DNA from: Pristionchus mayeri
Taxonomy: Eukaryota; Nematoda; Chromadorea; Rhabditida; Neodiplogasteridae
NCBI GenBank assembly: GCA_036245805.1
Contig: BTRK01000006.1
Span: 49,717,257-49,781,256 of the forward strand
Direction of reading: 5' to 3'
DNA: 64,000 nt
Of this stretch, positions 21,805 through 33,495 are shown in pieces. Position 1 is the first letter of the stretch. Each line of letters opens with the position of its first letter. The notes beneath the pieces were generated by a model. It was not told the DNA's origin, did no database searches, and saw only the letters and a program-made list of their open reading frames with translations. Both the position numbers and the translations under genes were made by a program.

Positions 21805-24800
21805 ATGGAAGTCAGGCGGGTGCTCTGCGTACTCCTAATTGGCTCGACCCCATGGGCTACCCGTAAGCCATATATCCGGTTTAACAAATATCCGTTTCCA
21901 GTGTTTTCGCAGAATCATTTATGTCAGTGTACTAACGTTTTCTAAAAATCCTGATCCGATTGTTGGTCCAAGTGCCAGTACGATTACCACACCCTGTACA
22001 TAGCGTATTAATAATGTACGATGCTTACTCTTACTTTATGAAGATGCAAACTTCCGCAACGAGTTCTACGCTCACAATGCTAGGCTGCACGACAAATTGT
22101 TCAAGGACTACATCAAGGAGCTCGCTCCGACCTACAGTCTAGGTATTTGTGGATTACTGCCAATTTTCCACTTCAAACAACCTCTGGACCGGTGAAGCAT
22201 TGATAGAGTATTGTTTCGAATTGCAATACATTCCGCAATCCGTCGTTACTTCAACTTTCGTTTATCGAGGTATTTCAGGCTTGGCAAACGCCCCCGTGGA
22301 ATATCAGCCGATGCCGATCTCCCTTGCTCTTCAGTACTTCCGAATTACGAAAATCGTGAAATTAAATCGCTTCATCAAAATGTATTTAGACTATTACAGG
22401 ACCAAGTATCACAGTTGGTCGACGTTGCGGCTAGCTTGCAAGTTACTTGGTAAATCAATCATGTTTGCTTATGATTCGTTAGATCAGGAAAGTCAAGCTC
22501 GAAAAATTAAGAAAGCAATTGACATGGTTTAAACAAGCAATCTGAATCGGCATACAACGTAATGTGAGTCAGGATCGACTACAGGCTTTCCTGGAATCCG
22601 GCTGATTATGGCGGCATACCGTACATCCTCGTGAGAAGGTGAAGTGTATTATTTGGGAAAAAAATATTATAAATCAAAGTGAATCTCTCTGGCAAGCTGA
22701 TGTCATCCCATGCGAAGCGAGTTCCAAAGAGGCTGTCGACAACGGCGAAATCGCAATGGCCAAGGAAAGACAACTTGATACTTACAAGCTCAATAAACTT
22801 GATACTTACAAGCTCATTTACTTATCACCCCATTTCTTTCCATAAATTTCACACTGTTTTATAAAATAATATGAACATTATTACCTTCATATTATGCTGC
22901 AGCTTCAGATTTACCCCGATGGAACTGTGGTCATCAACCTCAACTGGGCAATCTCGTTCAGCGCAGATATGGTGGTATGCACAAGTGATGCCAAAACGGC
23001 GCGCGCTCTCCTCGTTTCACACGCTCTCTCGCTCTGTCTGACCGGCGAGAGAGCGTGTAAAACGAGGAGAGTGCGCGCCGTTTTGGCATCACTAGTATGC
23101 ACTGACAAGAGGAGGAAGCTAGGATGGGTTGCAGTTTTTTCTCAAAAAGACATGCTAACATTTATGATACAAAAATTACACACATTTTTATACAGTTGCG
23201 GACAAAAGTTTAGCACCAAATTTCAAATGATCATAACTTCTTTCAAAATTGAGTTAAAGACTTACGGTTTGGAGCATTCGAGAGGTAAACCCCAGGAGAA
23301 TATCGACATATGGATGATGTGCTGAAACATGCATATCGCGGGTTACATAATTTATTTTCCTGGAGTTCTTTTGATATGATTTTTTAAACCTTAGCCGAAC
23401 TGCGCTATGAAGTAATATTCATTTTGATGAGAGTTCCTCCCCTGATGATGCGAATCCACTATCCAGCGTGTTTGGTGTTTCTCGATTAGAGTCGGCATAT
23501 CGATTTCCCGACACCTCAAAAATTTTGTTATTTGGCTATATCTTCGGACCCAATTGAGCTAAAGGGCCAAAATTTCACAGGTATCATACAGTAGTGATGT
23601 AGCAAGACCGAATATTACAAAAATCGAAAAATTTTGTTCACCATTTTTCAGACGCATGAAACCACCCAATCAGGTTATGCAAAACATCTGATTTATTGCC
23701 ACTTTATGCAGAAACTCTTATAGAACTCCTGTGCGAAATTGCGAGATTTGGCGATTCTTTACACCAGTGTTGCATGCGAATACTCGGCGAGGGTCAGTGG
23801 GGAAAGAATGCTTTCATGAGATTTGAGGAAAAATATTGCATCGCCCGATTTGCACTAAACCAACATAGTGGCATAATTTGACCAAGTTTTATTCATTCAT
23901 CAATGAATTGGGGTCATTTGGCTTGAAATGTTCGTGTTCGAATAATGCGAATGTTGAGACAGACTACTTCTGAACAGCCACTCCACTCTGACCCTCCCCG
24001 AGTATTCGCATGCAACACGGGTATAAAGAATCGCCTAATCTCGCAATTTCGCACAGGAGTTCTATAAGAGTTTCTGCATAAAGTGGCAATAAATCAGATT
24101 TTTTGCATAACCTGATTGGGTGGTTTCATGCGTCTGAAAAATTGTGAACACAATTTTTCGATTTTTGTAATTTTCGGTCTTGCTACATCACTACTGTATG
24201 ATACCTGTGAAATTTTGGCCCTTTAGCTCAATTGGGTCCGAAGATATAGCCAAATAACAAAATTTTTGAGGTGTCGGGAAATCGATATGCCGACTCTAAT
24301 CGAGAAACACCAAACACGCTGGATAGTGGATTCGCATCATCAGGGGAGGAACTCTCATCAAAATGAATATTACTTCATAGCGCAGTTCGGCTAAGGTTTA
24401 AAAAATCATATCAAAAGAACTCCAGGAAAATAAATTATGTAACCCGCGATATGCATGTTTCAGCACATCATCCATATGTCGATATTCTCCTGGGTTTACC
24501 TGTCGAATGCTCCAAACCGTAAGTCTTTAACTCAATTTTGAAAGAAGTTATGATCATTTGAAATTTGGTGCTAAACTTTTGTCCGCAACTGTACGTCCTT
24601 TGTCGGCTTATGAGTGCTTTAGAATTTTCAGATGAACCCCAGACAATATCATCCCACTACGAGCCCTGATATCCACGTGTCTTTCGTGAAGTCTAGTCCT
24701 GCTGCCCTGGGGGGAACAGAGTTTTAGCGAGGGGGACACAGTGTTTTTTAGAATCCAAATTATAAATTATGCATAAATGGAATATGTCAACCTATCCTAG

Positions 24801-27800
24801 CATCGATTTCCTGGTTAACATTAATTAATTAACTAATCAACAGATGTCCAACTTCCCTTTCGACACGCACACATGTCGCATGTGCTTCATGCTGGACCAT
24901 CTCACTCCTGAGGAGGTCACCTTCCACCTTCCGCCATTCGCAAACTCGAGCATTAGTGGAAAGGTAATTTTGTATCACGTGTATCATGAGTCAGTGGAGG
25001 AAAATACGACCCCTCGGGAACATTTTCCAACTATTATTTTTTGTTTGCCTTCATATTATAGTGGTAACATACACAAGAGCCAACTTCTCGAAAAATCTAG
25101 GTCACAGGTCCCAGAGCCGGCTTTTAGGAATTTTCCGGTTTTGCTCCCGGCTATACTGTATCTCAGCTCCCAGACGAGCTAGAGACATGGCAAGGTGCTC
25201 AAAATGATCGGAAAAATATAATAAGAAACTTTCATGTTATGAACTAAGCGGAATAACCAACGCTCGACAAGTTATGCTCGATAAAGCAGATTTTGATCGA
25301 AATAAAAAATCGTAGTTTTTTCGAGAGTATGCGTTTCAAGCAATTTTATTGCAAAATATAGTAGGTCGAGTTCATACACGAATATAAAAAATACACAAAT
25401 CGATTTCTGTGATAGGCCTTTTTGGCAATATGCATTTGAATGCTCCAAAGTGACGTTGGCCATAAAAAGATGTGCGTTACCCTGCTTTGTTTTGCCCCTT
25501 TTTAAAGAAGGTGTAACACGAATAATAGATGACCATTTTTTACCAAATTTACGTATCTCAAAGCTAGTAAGTTCTAATGTTGATTTAACCATACATTGTT
25601 ACCCACAATTGAGAAATATACTTGAACCGTACTAAATATCATATTCTGAACATCAAAAAAATTAATTGTTCTGAAAATTCCCTTTCGAACGACCATCTTC
25701 GAAGCAAAATATAATATGTTTTAGAGCGCATATAGAAGTTCTTTGCATAGAAATCAATTCACGTCGAAGCCTGCTGTAGGTTTCACCCAGCGTTGATGGT
25801 AGCTGTTGTTAAATTTCTGACTTGGATAGCCGTAAATTTGATGAAAACTGAGGTCTCAAAATCGAATTTTCAGAAGTTGTGAAATCTCTTATTTTTTCGA
25901 CGTTATTGAAGCCTCCTATTACAGAAATGTTGAAATATAGTAATAGGTATTAAATAATGGGCAAAACAAAGCATGTAACGAACATCTTTTTATGGCCAAC
26001 GTCACTTTGGAGCATTCAAGTGAATATTGCCAAAAAGGCCTATCACAGAAATCGATTTGTGTATTTTTTATATTCGTGTATGAACTCGACCTACTATATT
26101 TTGCAATAAAATTGCTTGAAACGCATACTCTCGAAAAAACTACGATTTTTTATTTCGATCAAAATCTGCTTTATCGAGCATAACTTGTCGAGCGTTGGTT
26201 ATTCCGCTTAGTACATAACATGAAAGTTTCTTATTATATTTTTCCGATCATTTTGAGCACCTTGCCATGTCTCTAGCTCGTCTGGGAGCTGAGATACAGT
26301 ATAGCCGGGACCAAAACCGGAAAATTCCTGAAAGCCGGCTCTGGGACCTGTGGCCTAGATTTTTCGAGAAGTTGGCTCTTGTGTATGCTACCACTATAAT
26401 ATGAAGGCAAACAAAAAATAAAAGTTGGAAATTGTTCCCACATACCTCCACTGACTGGTGATACCCGTGGTATATCTTTAGGGCAAATCGTGAGGAATCG
26501 TCTCTCTCCAAACCACACGCTCTCTCGTCCACCGGAGTGAGCGAGAGAGTGTATGATATGGAGAGAGCGAGATTATTGCTTCAAATGGAGCTTACCCTGT
26601 GTTCTCCCTCGAGATCACTTTCGAATACCTGGTTCATGTCTAATAATATGCAAGGATTTGAGGTGAATAACGAGTGGGCACTGGTTTCTCTTCACCCACA
26701 AGCAGTCGTGGATCAGAACGGAGTTTCAGCTGTGAGCTCATTCTTTTGCGCTGGTCACTAATGATTCCAAAAGATCAATCCAATTTTCTAGCCGGTTGCC
26801 ACCCGGAAATTTCATAGAAGACATCGTCAGTTCTTGTCATTCCTACTACTTACCAAATTGTACAATTTTATTTTGCAAATTCTCTATTTCTCCGGCGCGT
26901 CTAGTATGCACCGGGTGATGAGTGTTTGCATTTCAGATCTTCTTCCACTGCACGATTCTTCGCCATCCGAACTTCTGGGTGAACCTCATCATCATTCCTG
27001 CTTACCTCCTAGGCGTACTCGTCATTACGGGCCTCTTCCTGGGAGAACGAGACGGAGAAGTCGAGGCTACTGTAAGCAAACGTTTAGGCTACTGTATAAT
27101 ATCTCATCATTATGATCGTGAAACGCTATTTTGCTAATGAAATAATCGGGGATGGTGAGACATCCACTAGAGAACTCGAAGCTACTGCAATCTTAAATCA
27201 GGCAAATGTTACGCTTAGGTACTTTGCCAACGAAATCATTCGTACTGTTTGATATAGTCCTGGATATTCATTGTAGAGACTCAATGCGTAAGAATCCATA
27301 TCTTCGGCGCTAGGTCGGATGAGAACAATGACGGCATGCTGCCTTCGATATATCCGAGACGGCATGACGTCATAGTTCTCATCCGAGTTAGTACCCAATC
27401 TTCAGATCCAGTATGGTCTAGAAGTCATGATGTCGATAACGGTGATCATCGGAATTCTCGCAGACGGCCTGCCCAAGTCTTCTTCCCTGCCAATTCTGGG
27501 TACACATATGTCCATTTCACTTGCGCAGGTTTGAAAATGTGCAAATTTCAAATTTCACATACAAGTGAATATTAGATGCAAAAAAGTTTGTCATCACTCA
27601 CACCATCATGTCCTACTCGACAAATGATGAAAAGACCTCCTATAATTAGCCAGGAGTGTGAGGTGCCGCCATCGCTTTTCGACACAGGCGGCGACTTCTC
27701 AACCTTGAACCCCGGGTTTTTTTGCACACTTTTTATGCAAGTGGTGTGGAAACATCAGTCATGGATGATAATCCTAAGGTACCATAACCGTCATCATATG

Positions 27801-28787
27801 CTGCGAAAGGGATATGTAGGCCGCACTGCACCACCTAGAAAAATCGCTTGACGTGGCCGAACCTTTACCTTTTACCCTAAGAATTCGAGTTGCCACAGAC
27901 TCTTAAGCTCGCTCGTTTCCGAAAGACTTTCTGATCTAGTCATCAATTTCTTTAAATAAAGGTGCTGGCGTAGAAGGAATTACTGTACGAAAACCACGAC
28001 GGTGACGACCGTCTGAATCTTGCAGGCTTCTTCGTGCTCGGGCAGCTCATCATCGTCTGCGTCGCCGTCCTCTTCGTCGTTCTCAGAAGGGAGGTAAAGA
28101 ATATCGATTAGCAACAGCTTAATCGAAACACTCGAAATTTTCGTTCTGTGGCGTTCTTCCAAAAACATGGTGGTTTAACGTGCATGCGATATATTCGTGC
28201 ATGAGCAATGGTCTGACTCTCTTCCGTTTGCACGCTCTCTCGCCGGTCAGACAGACGAGAGAGCGTGCAAACTGAAGAGAGTCAGACGATTGCTCTCGTG
28301 TATTGCTTGCTTGAGGTCGAGAAGCTCGTCTTCTTCATCGTGAGCCGGGCGCTCAAGCGCAAAGTCAAGTACGATTTCACCCTACTCTTGTCCACAAGCA
28401 CTAATCCATCTGCAGGAACGGCCTGCTCATAAATCTCATCAATGATCCCAGCCTATCCACTGCCACGCGAACCGTCCTTGTTTGCCTCAGGTTCGTGCTG
28501 TGATCGTAGCTGTCCAACACTGGCGGAGAGGTGTTTTCAGACCATGAGTTCATGGGTGTCGCCGCCAGCGTGGACTACTATGGTTGTGATCTGTTCATAT
28601 ATGTGTTTGCAGGTTCCTCATCCGAGTCATGCGCAGTAACTACGTCGACTTTGTGCTCTTCCAACTGGCGCACGCCCTCAATCTCGTCCTCATCCTTTCC
28701 GTTTTCAACGGGGAGCAGTATGCGAGGGCCATTGAGACTACAGCGAGAGCAGCGAGCGAGGCCGAGGCGCTGGTGGAGAGCACTTAG
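21805..28787 (+). CDS. Cys-loop-type ligand-gated ion channel, gene 2
   Basis: Exons 21805-21862, 22044-22142, 22279-22355, 22400-22449, 22573-22638, 22680-22764, 22909-22974, 24844-24963, 26663-26731, 26937-27071, 27406-27499, 28026-28093, 28316-28368, 28416-28490 and 28613-28787 correspond one-to-one with gene 1. Signal peptide MEVRRVLCVLLIGSTPWA. WQAD replaces WxPD. The Cys-loop segment is SNFPFDTHTCRMC; the residue 14 before the TC cysteine is Ala. M1 VNLIIIPAYLLGVLVITGLF, M2 after IQYG, M3 FFVLGQLIIVCVAVLFVVL, M4 FVLFQLAHALNLVLIL. Poly(A)-like CAATAAA follows at 28855. Exon 6 is followed by GAAAGA where the paralogues have a GT donor; continuing the frame meets a stop before any new GT, so this copy may not splice normally. 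Introns 7 and 8 each contain a foldback element, isolating exon 8. Confidence 0.8.
22983..23094. mobile_element. hairpin MITE, family A (variant arms), next to a splice donor
   Basis: AGTGATGCCAAAACGGCGCG pairs with CGCGCCGTTTTGGCATCACT around the family core CACGCTCTCTCGC. The 8-bp GTATGCAC is duplicated at 22975-22982 and just after the element. The left copy is exactly the donor of exon 7. Confidence 0.85.
23193..24591. mobile_element. foldback element with Tc1-like ends
   Basis: The termini CAGTTGCGGACAAAAGTTTA and TAAACTTTTGTCCGCAACTG are perfect inverted repeats flanked by TA on both sides. The arms extend inward about 450 bp (for example TTGTTATTTGGCTATATC and its complement). A second inverted pair, GGCGATTCTTTACACC / GGTATAAAGAATCGCC, lies towards the middle. 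TA duplication and a CAGT start fit a Tc1/mariner-superfamily non-autonomous element. No transposase is seen. Intron 7 of channel gene 2. Confidence 0.8.
24972..26474. mobile_element. foldback element (family 2)
   Basis: The arms from TATCACGTGTATCATGAGTC to GGTGATACCCGTGGTATA are complementary. Shared inner blocks such as AGAGCCGGCTTTTAGGAATT and AGCTCGTCTGGGAGCTGAGA recur inverted. The same blocks occur at 37634-39760, so both belong to one family. Intron 8 of channel gene 2. Confidence 0.8.
26478..26576. mobile_element. hairpin MITE, family A
   Basis: ATCGTCTCTCTCCAAACCAC pairs imperfectly with GTATGATATGGAGAGAGCGA around CACGCTCTCTCG/CGAGAGAGTGT. It abuts the right end of the foldback element. 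Confidence 0.65.
27303..27395. mobile_element. hairpin MITE, family B
   Basis: GCTAGGTCGGATGAGAAC pairs with GTTCTCATCCGAGTTAGT; inner GACGGCATG pairs with CATGACGTC-like sequence. It ends about ten bases before the acceptor of exon 11 of channel gene 2. Confidence 0.7.
28203..28297. mobile_element. hairpin MITE, family A (reference-like copy)
   Basis: GAGCAATGGTCTGACTCTCT pairs with AGAGAGTCAGACGATTGCTC, and GTTTGCACGCTCTCTCG with its complement. Flanks TCGTGCAT and TCGTGTAT match at 7 of 8. Intron 12 of channel gene 2. Confidence 0.8.
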
Positions 28788-28869
28788 TCACTGGCATGCA
28801 GACTAGCTGACGAGTTCATATTCTTATCCTCGTCTAGCTTTTATGTGAAATTCTCAATAAAAGTGCAAA

Positions 28870-29243
28870 TTAAAGAAGGACTGTAAACAAAGTTGAAATT
28901 TTGACGTTGTCATAACCATGACCGACCTTTGCACGACCATAAGAGATTCTGAAAATTTCAAATGCGTATCTCTATTTTGAACCGAGTTATTATTCGTTGG
29001 CAGAATGCCAAGGAGGGCTTGAAGGGAAGGGACGTGCGGGAATTCAAATATCTAGAAGATTTTTCAAAAACTGGTGGGATTCGAACCCGCAACCTTCCGA
29101 TTACGCGGCAACTGCTTTACCAGTGAGCTATGCGATTGACTTTTGCCTACCCTCTTAGCTCGCGCTATGATCGTTGGATGATTGTTTAGGTCATGGTTAT
29201 GAAAGCGTCAAAAATTTAACTTTGCTGACACTCCTTCTTTAAA
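28870..29243. mobile_element. inverted-repeat element carrying a tRNA-like sequence
   Basis: TAAAGAAGGACTGTAAACAA and GTCATAACCATGACCGACC reappear inverted at the other end (GGTCATGGTTATGA, CTCCTTCTTTA). Inside, the minus strand at about 29070-29140 has a tRNA A box (TAGCTCACTGG) and a perfect B box (GGTTCGAATCC). The acceptor stem does not pair and the base before the anticodon-like CGT is G rather than U, so it is not a functional tRNA. Confidence 0.65.
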
Positions 29244-29434
29244 ATTGATGACGAATTGTACCCATACCTTTTAAATCGTATACATTTCAATCTGAACTTT
29301 GCACCCCCCATATATCAAATGCACCCGCTTATAATTGCGACGAATAGCAGTTATGACTGCAATTAGCTGGCGACACACAAGACAAACATGGCGCTTCGCC
29401 TTCCTCTTGCTTCTCCAGTTGCTCAACTTACTTC

Positions 29435-32400
29435 ATGACTGCTAGGAGTGTCTTCTGCCTACTCCTCACTTTATCGACCTCATGGGCTAATTGTGAGATA
29501 TTCTAACGACTCTAATACAATAAGATCACATTTATTCAAGTACATATTCGCACCACTTGTCGATTAAATTTTATTCTAACGTGCCATTAGTTTGTTGTAG
29601 ACTCCAAAGTCTACGGCGAGTTCTATGCGAACAATGCGAGACTACATGCCAAGTTGTTCAAGGACTACATCAAGGACCTGGCGCCGACCTACAGTCTCGG
29701 TATTTGAGTTTGAAAAAAAATCTTTTGTTAGACGGCGAATGAAGGAGCATCTCTGGTTTCTCCCAACCAGTTGCTGGGGAACCCGTCAACAACTGGTCAG
29801 AGCAATGGTTACCAGCTGGTCAAGGCACTGGTTTTTTTAGCAACTGGTTAGCCTAAGCTCCGCCCATTCTAACTGGTTAGCCAGTTGCTGACCAGTGGGC
29901 GAAACCGCAGATGTTCCCAATTTCGTGGTCGTCTCGGTAGTCACAACTCATCCGTTCTCATCAATAGTGTTCAGGCCTGGCCAATGCTCCCGCTGACTAT
30001 GAGCCGATGGCAGTGTCGCTTGAGCTCTTCTACTTCCGTGTGACGAAAATTGTAAATTCTAAGCTCGGAAAAAACTTAAAATTGTCAAGTTTAGGATCAA
30101 GTGTCGCAAGCTGTGGACGTCGTGGTTGCCCTTCAAGTTCGCTGGCAAGTTCCCATGATCTCGATTAGCATTCGGCATCCGAGCTGCGATTTTAGGCTGC
30201 GAGGAATTGTCCGAGGAATCACTTAGGTTGTATTGTTAATCCCTGAATCAGGCTCGATCGAAGGCTTGCTTGGAATCCCGCTGAGTATGGAGGCATACAC
30301 TACATCCTCGTGAGAAGGTGAGCTTACATTATGCAAAGTTATGATTCATTAATTGTGAGATGTTCGATGTTCTAAAATCACAAATGAGCCCTTCATCGAA
30401 TCTAAAAGCTGATGAGTCACCACCCTTCATGTATCATTTACTCTCCGAACTGACAAGAGCGATCTCTTAGCGTTTACGACAATAAAAAGCCCTACAAATT
30501 CGCAACTTCCAGTGAGTCAATCTGGCAACCGGATATCATTCCATGCGATGCAATCTCGAGGGAGGCACTCGACGATGAAGAAACCACCATGGCAAAGGTG
30601 CGGAGTCCAGATATTTACAAGAAGAGAATTACGAGAAGAAGAATTACTTGCATCAAGCCCTAAATAGTTGTCATTTCATTTTTGTTCTCACACCTTACCA
30701 ATATCCATTATTTTTCAGGAAAAATATCATAATCAAGTAGCATAATTGTTGAGTCATTGCAGATTTTCTACGACGGCACAGTGATTATCAGCCCCAACTT
30801 GGCCATCTCGTACAGCGCCGAAATGGTGGTAAGCATTGAGGGCTTGTGAAAGAAAGTTGACATCGTGTGTGGAATGAAAATCAATAATTACGAACGCTGT
30901 CTATCTTCAGATGTCCAACTTCCCCTTCGACAAGCACACTTGCCGCATGTGCTTCATGCTGAACCAGCTCAGGCCAGATGAGGCTACATTCCAAATCGCT
31001 CCCTTCACCAACAATTCCGTAACTGGCAAGGTGACTTTGAGTAATCGCCTGCATCTCTTCAAATCTCTTACTCTCTCGCTTTTTCTAACCGGCGAGAGAC
31101 TGTGTGATATGGGGAGAGCCAGACCATTGCTCGTGACTTTGCTCACATTTCGCTTTAATCTTATCATTTTGAGGTCAACAACGAGTGGGCGCTGGTATCC
31201 CTTCATCAAGAAGTCGACCGAGATCCTAATGGGTTCACTGCCGTAAGTTCGCGTTCCATGTTTACGTCTCTGATCTGAATTTGGGTAATGACATGATTTA
31301 CTTCCATTCTCGATCACCGCCCGACCGGGTTCCAACATTGTGAATTTGGCAAACACTACACACATCTGCAGATCTACTTTGACGCCACCATTCTACGTCA
31401 TCCGAACTTCTGGGTGAACCTCATCATCATCCCGGCTTACTTGCTCGGAGTCCTCGTCATCACTGGCCTCTTCCTGGGAGAACGAGAGGAGGAAGTCGAG
31501 GCTGCTGTAACATATTCGAAATTTGGATCAAAATCTGCTCTTCTTACGATCATTTTTGACATGCCGCAAAATTTTGCAAATTTGAGTTTAAAGTTTAACT
31601 TCTATTCCTAAACTTGACGTTTACAGATTGAGTACGGGCTGCAAGTCATGATGTCGATTACGGTCATCATCGGGATTCTTGCCGAGGGCCTGCCCAAGAC
31701 TTCCACCCTTCCGATGCTAGGTAAACAATTCACTCCTTTCTCCTCCTCCGGGCTCGAGTTTCCGAGAATAAGAGACTGCTCTCGACAATAAAGACTAGAG
31801 TTAGAATAGAGGTGGAACGGTATCTTCATTATGCGTACGCTCTCAAAAAATTATTATTAAAAACTCAAAAAATTATTATTAAAAAAATAAAATTTTTATT
31901 TTTACTAAAACTCCACCGGTATAGTGTAGAATACACTCTAATGAAGAATATCTGATATTCAACTATAGTTTCCGGTAATGATCTGTTTCGTCCCATAGAT
32001 TCCATTTTATTTTCCTGGGTTTCCGGAAATTAGGAGGGCAATGACGACAGCTTGAATCTTCCAGGCTACTTCGTGCTCGGACAGCTCATCATCGTCTGCG
32101 TCGCAGTCCTCTTCGTCTTCGTGAGAAGAGAGATCAAGAAGGTCGTCGTCTTCGTCGTGAGCTCGAAGCAGAAGAGAAAGATCGAGTGCGTCAACGTAGT
32201 TAGCTACCCTAGAGTCGTTCGACTCGAGGTTACCTTATCCTACCGGTGAAGAAGTTATATGAGTCAGTCATAATGAAACTCTATACTTACTCTTGTGGCT
32301 TTTCAGGAAAGACGTGCTCAAGGACCTCATCAAGGAGAAGAATCGATCAACTGCCTCGAGAGTTGTTCTTACCTGTCTCAGGTTCATATATTTGATAAAT

Positions 32401-32730
32401 TATTATTATGCTGCTTGCACCCTGCATCGCTTCTCGCTATTTCGCATTACACTTTGTGGCGTCAATTATTCAAACTCGACACGCTTGCCCGTGTTATTTT
32501 CGAACTCGCGGATACAACCCTTTATTAGTATTTTCTGGACATTCTTTTTCAGGTTCATCATCCGAGTCATCCGCAGTAACTATGTCGCCTTCGCACTGTT
32601 CCAATTGGCTCACGCCCTCAATCTCGTCTTCATGTTAAATACCTTCGATAACGAGCAGTACCTGAGGGCATTGGAGACAACGAAGAATGCTGCGATGCAC
32701 GCCGATGCTATGAAGGAGACGATCAACTAG
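29435..32730 (+). CDS. Cys-loop-type ligand-gated ion channel, gene 3 (best preserved copy)
   Basis: Fourteen exons: 29435-29492, 29601-29699, 29975-30051, 30095-30144, 30252-30317, 30513-30597, 30763-30828, 30911-31030, 31174-31242, 31372-31506, 31627-31720, 32065-32185, 32307-32381 and 32553-32730. Signal peptide MTARSVFCLLLTLSTSWA. It has the canonical WQPD (WxPD loop A motif), then SNFPFDKHTCRMC with Ala where the first Cys of the loop should be. M1 to M4 follow as in genes 1 and 2. Exon 12 is the precise fusion of the two exons that encode M3 and the following basic stretch elsewhere (68+53=121 bases), so intron 12 has been lost cleanly. Intron 4 uses a GC donor (CTG|GCAAGT). Every other splice site is canonical and there is no frameshift or stop. 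It is therefore the copy most likely to be functional. The ligand is unknown. Confidence 0.85.
29748..29921. mobile_element. short inverted-repeat element
   Basis: GGAGCATCTCTGGTTTC pairs with GAAACCGCAGATGTTCC; CCAACCAGTTGCTGG and repeated AACTGGTTAGC/ GCTAACC-type blocks fill the interior. Intron 2 of channel gene 3. Confidence 0.55.
31039..31132. mobile_element. hairpin MITE, family A, next to a splice donor
   Basis: GAGTAATCGCCTGCATCTC to GAGAGCCAGACCATTGCTC, with TACTCTCTCG/CGAGAGACTGTG inside. GTGACTTT is duplicated exactly at 31031-31038 and 31133-31140. The left copy begins with the GT donor of exon 8 of channel gene 3. Confidence 0.85.
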
Positions 32731-32805
32731 CGAATTGAGTAGAGCCAAATTTCTAGCCTTGATGTTACGCATTTCATCTCCGTTCGCTTCTGAGTGCTCT
32801 ATCCG

Positions 32806-33298
32806 GGGGTATGATAGAACCGCAACGACAAAAGCGCAAAGTGCCAAAAACGGCAAAAGCGCAAGCGACAAAAGCGCAACTCTAAATGTTTTCGTACAAA
32901 ACGGTGATAGAACATTGTGGTTGGTATGAATTAATTACTAATGACGAGCACTAGATATGGCCGAGAAAACATGGTTGTTCTCCATCAACTTGCTAGCATA
33001 TTTCTGCTAGATTACGATGTATCGGCATACAGTAGCCGATAAATTAATGAGGGAGTATCGTAGATTGTGTGTGCATTGGTACGTCGTCTAGATCGAACAC
33101 AAACTTTAATCAAGATTTTTTACCATGAACCCCTGAAAAATGTGACGTCACTTATTTCAGAGACGTCATTCATATGCCCTCAGGGCAGATAGTGCTCATT
33201 ATTACTAATTAATTGGTTCCAACCACGAAGGTCTATCACCGCTCTGTACTAAGCTATTTCGAGTTGCGCTTTTGTCGCTGCGGTTCTGTCATACCCCC
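32806..33298. mobile_element. MULE-like inverted-repeat element with 9-bp target duplication
   Basis: The ends GGGGTATGATAGAACCGCAA and TGCGGTTCTGTCATACCCC are inverted repeats followed by CGACAAAAGCGCAA. The flanking CTCTATCCG is identical at 32797-32805 and 33299-33307. A 9-bp duplication is typical of Mutator-like elements; the family is inferred from length only. About 490 bp, no transposase. Confidence 0.75.
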
Positions 33299-33495
33299 CT
33301 CTATCCGTCGCTGAAATCCTCCGTACTCATTCTCGCACATTATTTTCCCATTTAAATTAATCACCGAGAGCGATAAGATGAATATTTATGCGATTTTCGC
33401 ACTCGACGACATGATGAATTGGATAAGGAAGGACAGGCATCTCACATCCTATATGCGTGAATTAAATCAAATTGCATCGAAAGACGAAGGTTATA

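Noticed and set aside
22983..23325. Long plus-strand open frame through the MITE after exon 7 of channel gene 2
   Set aside because: It runs across a hairpin element and a Tc1-like terminus; the paralogues splice at 22974.
29070..29140. Functional tRNA-Thr(CGT)
   Set aside because: The acceptor stem does not pair, the base before the anticodon is G not U, and the anticodon stem needs an abnormal loop.
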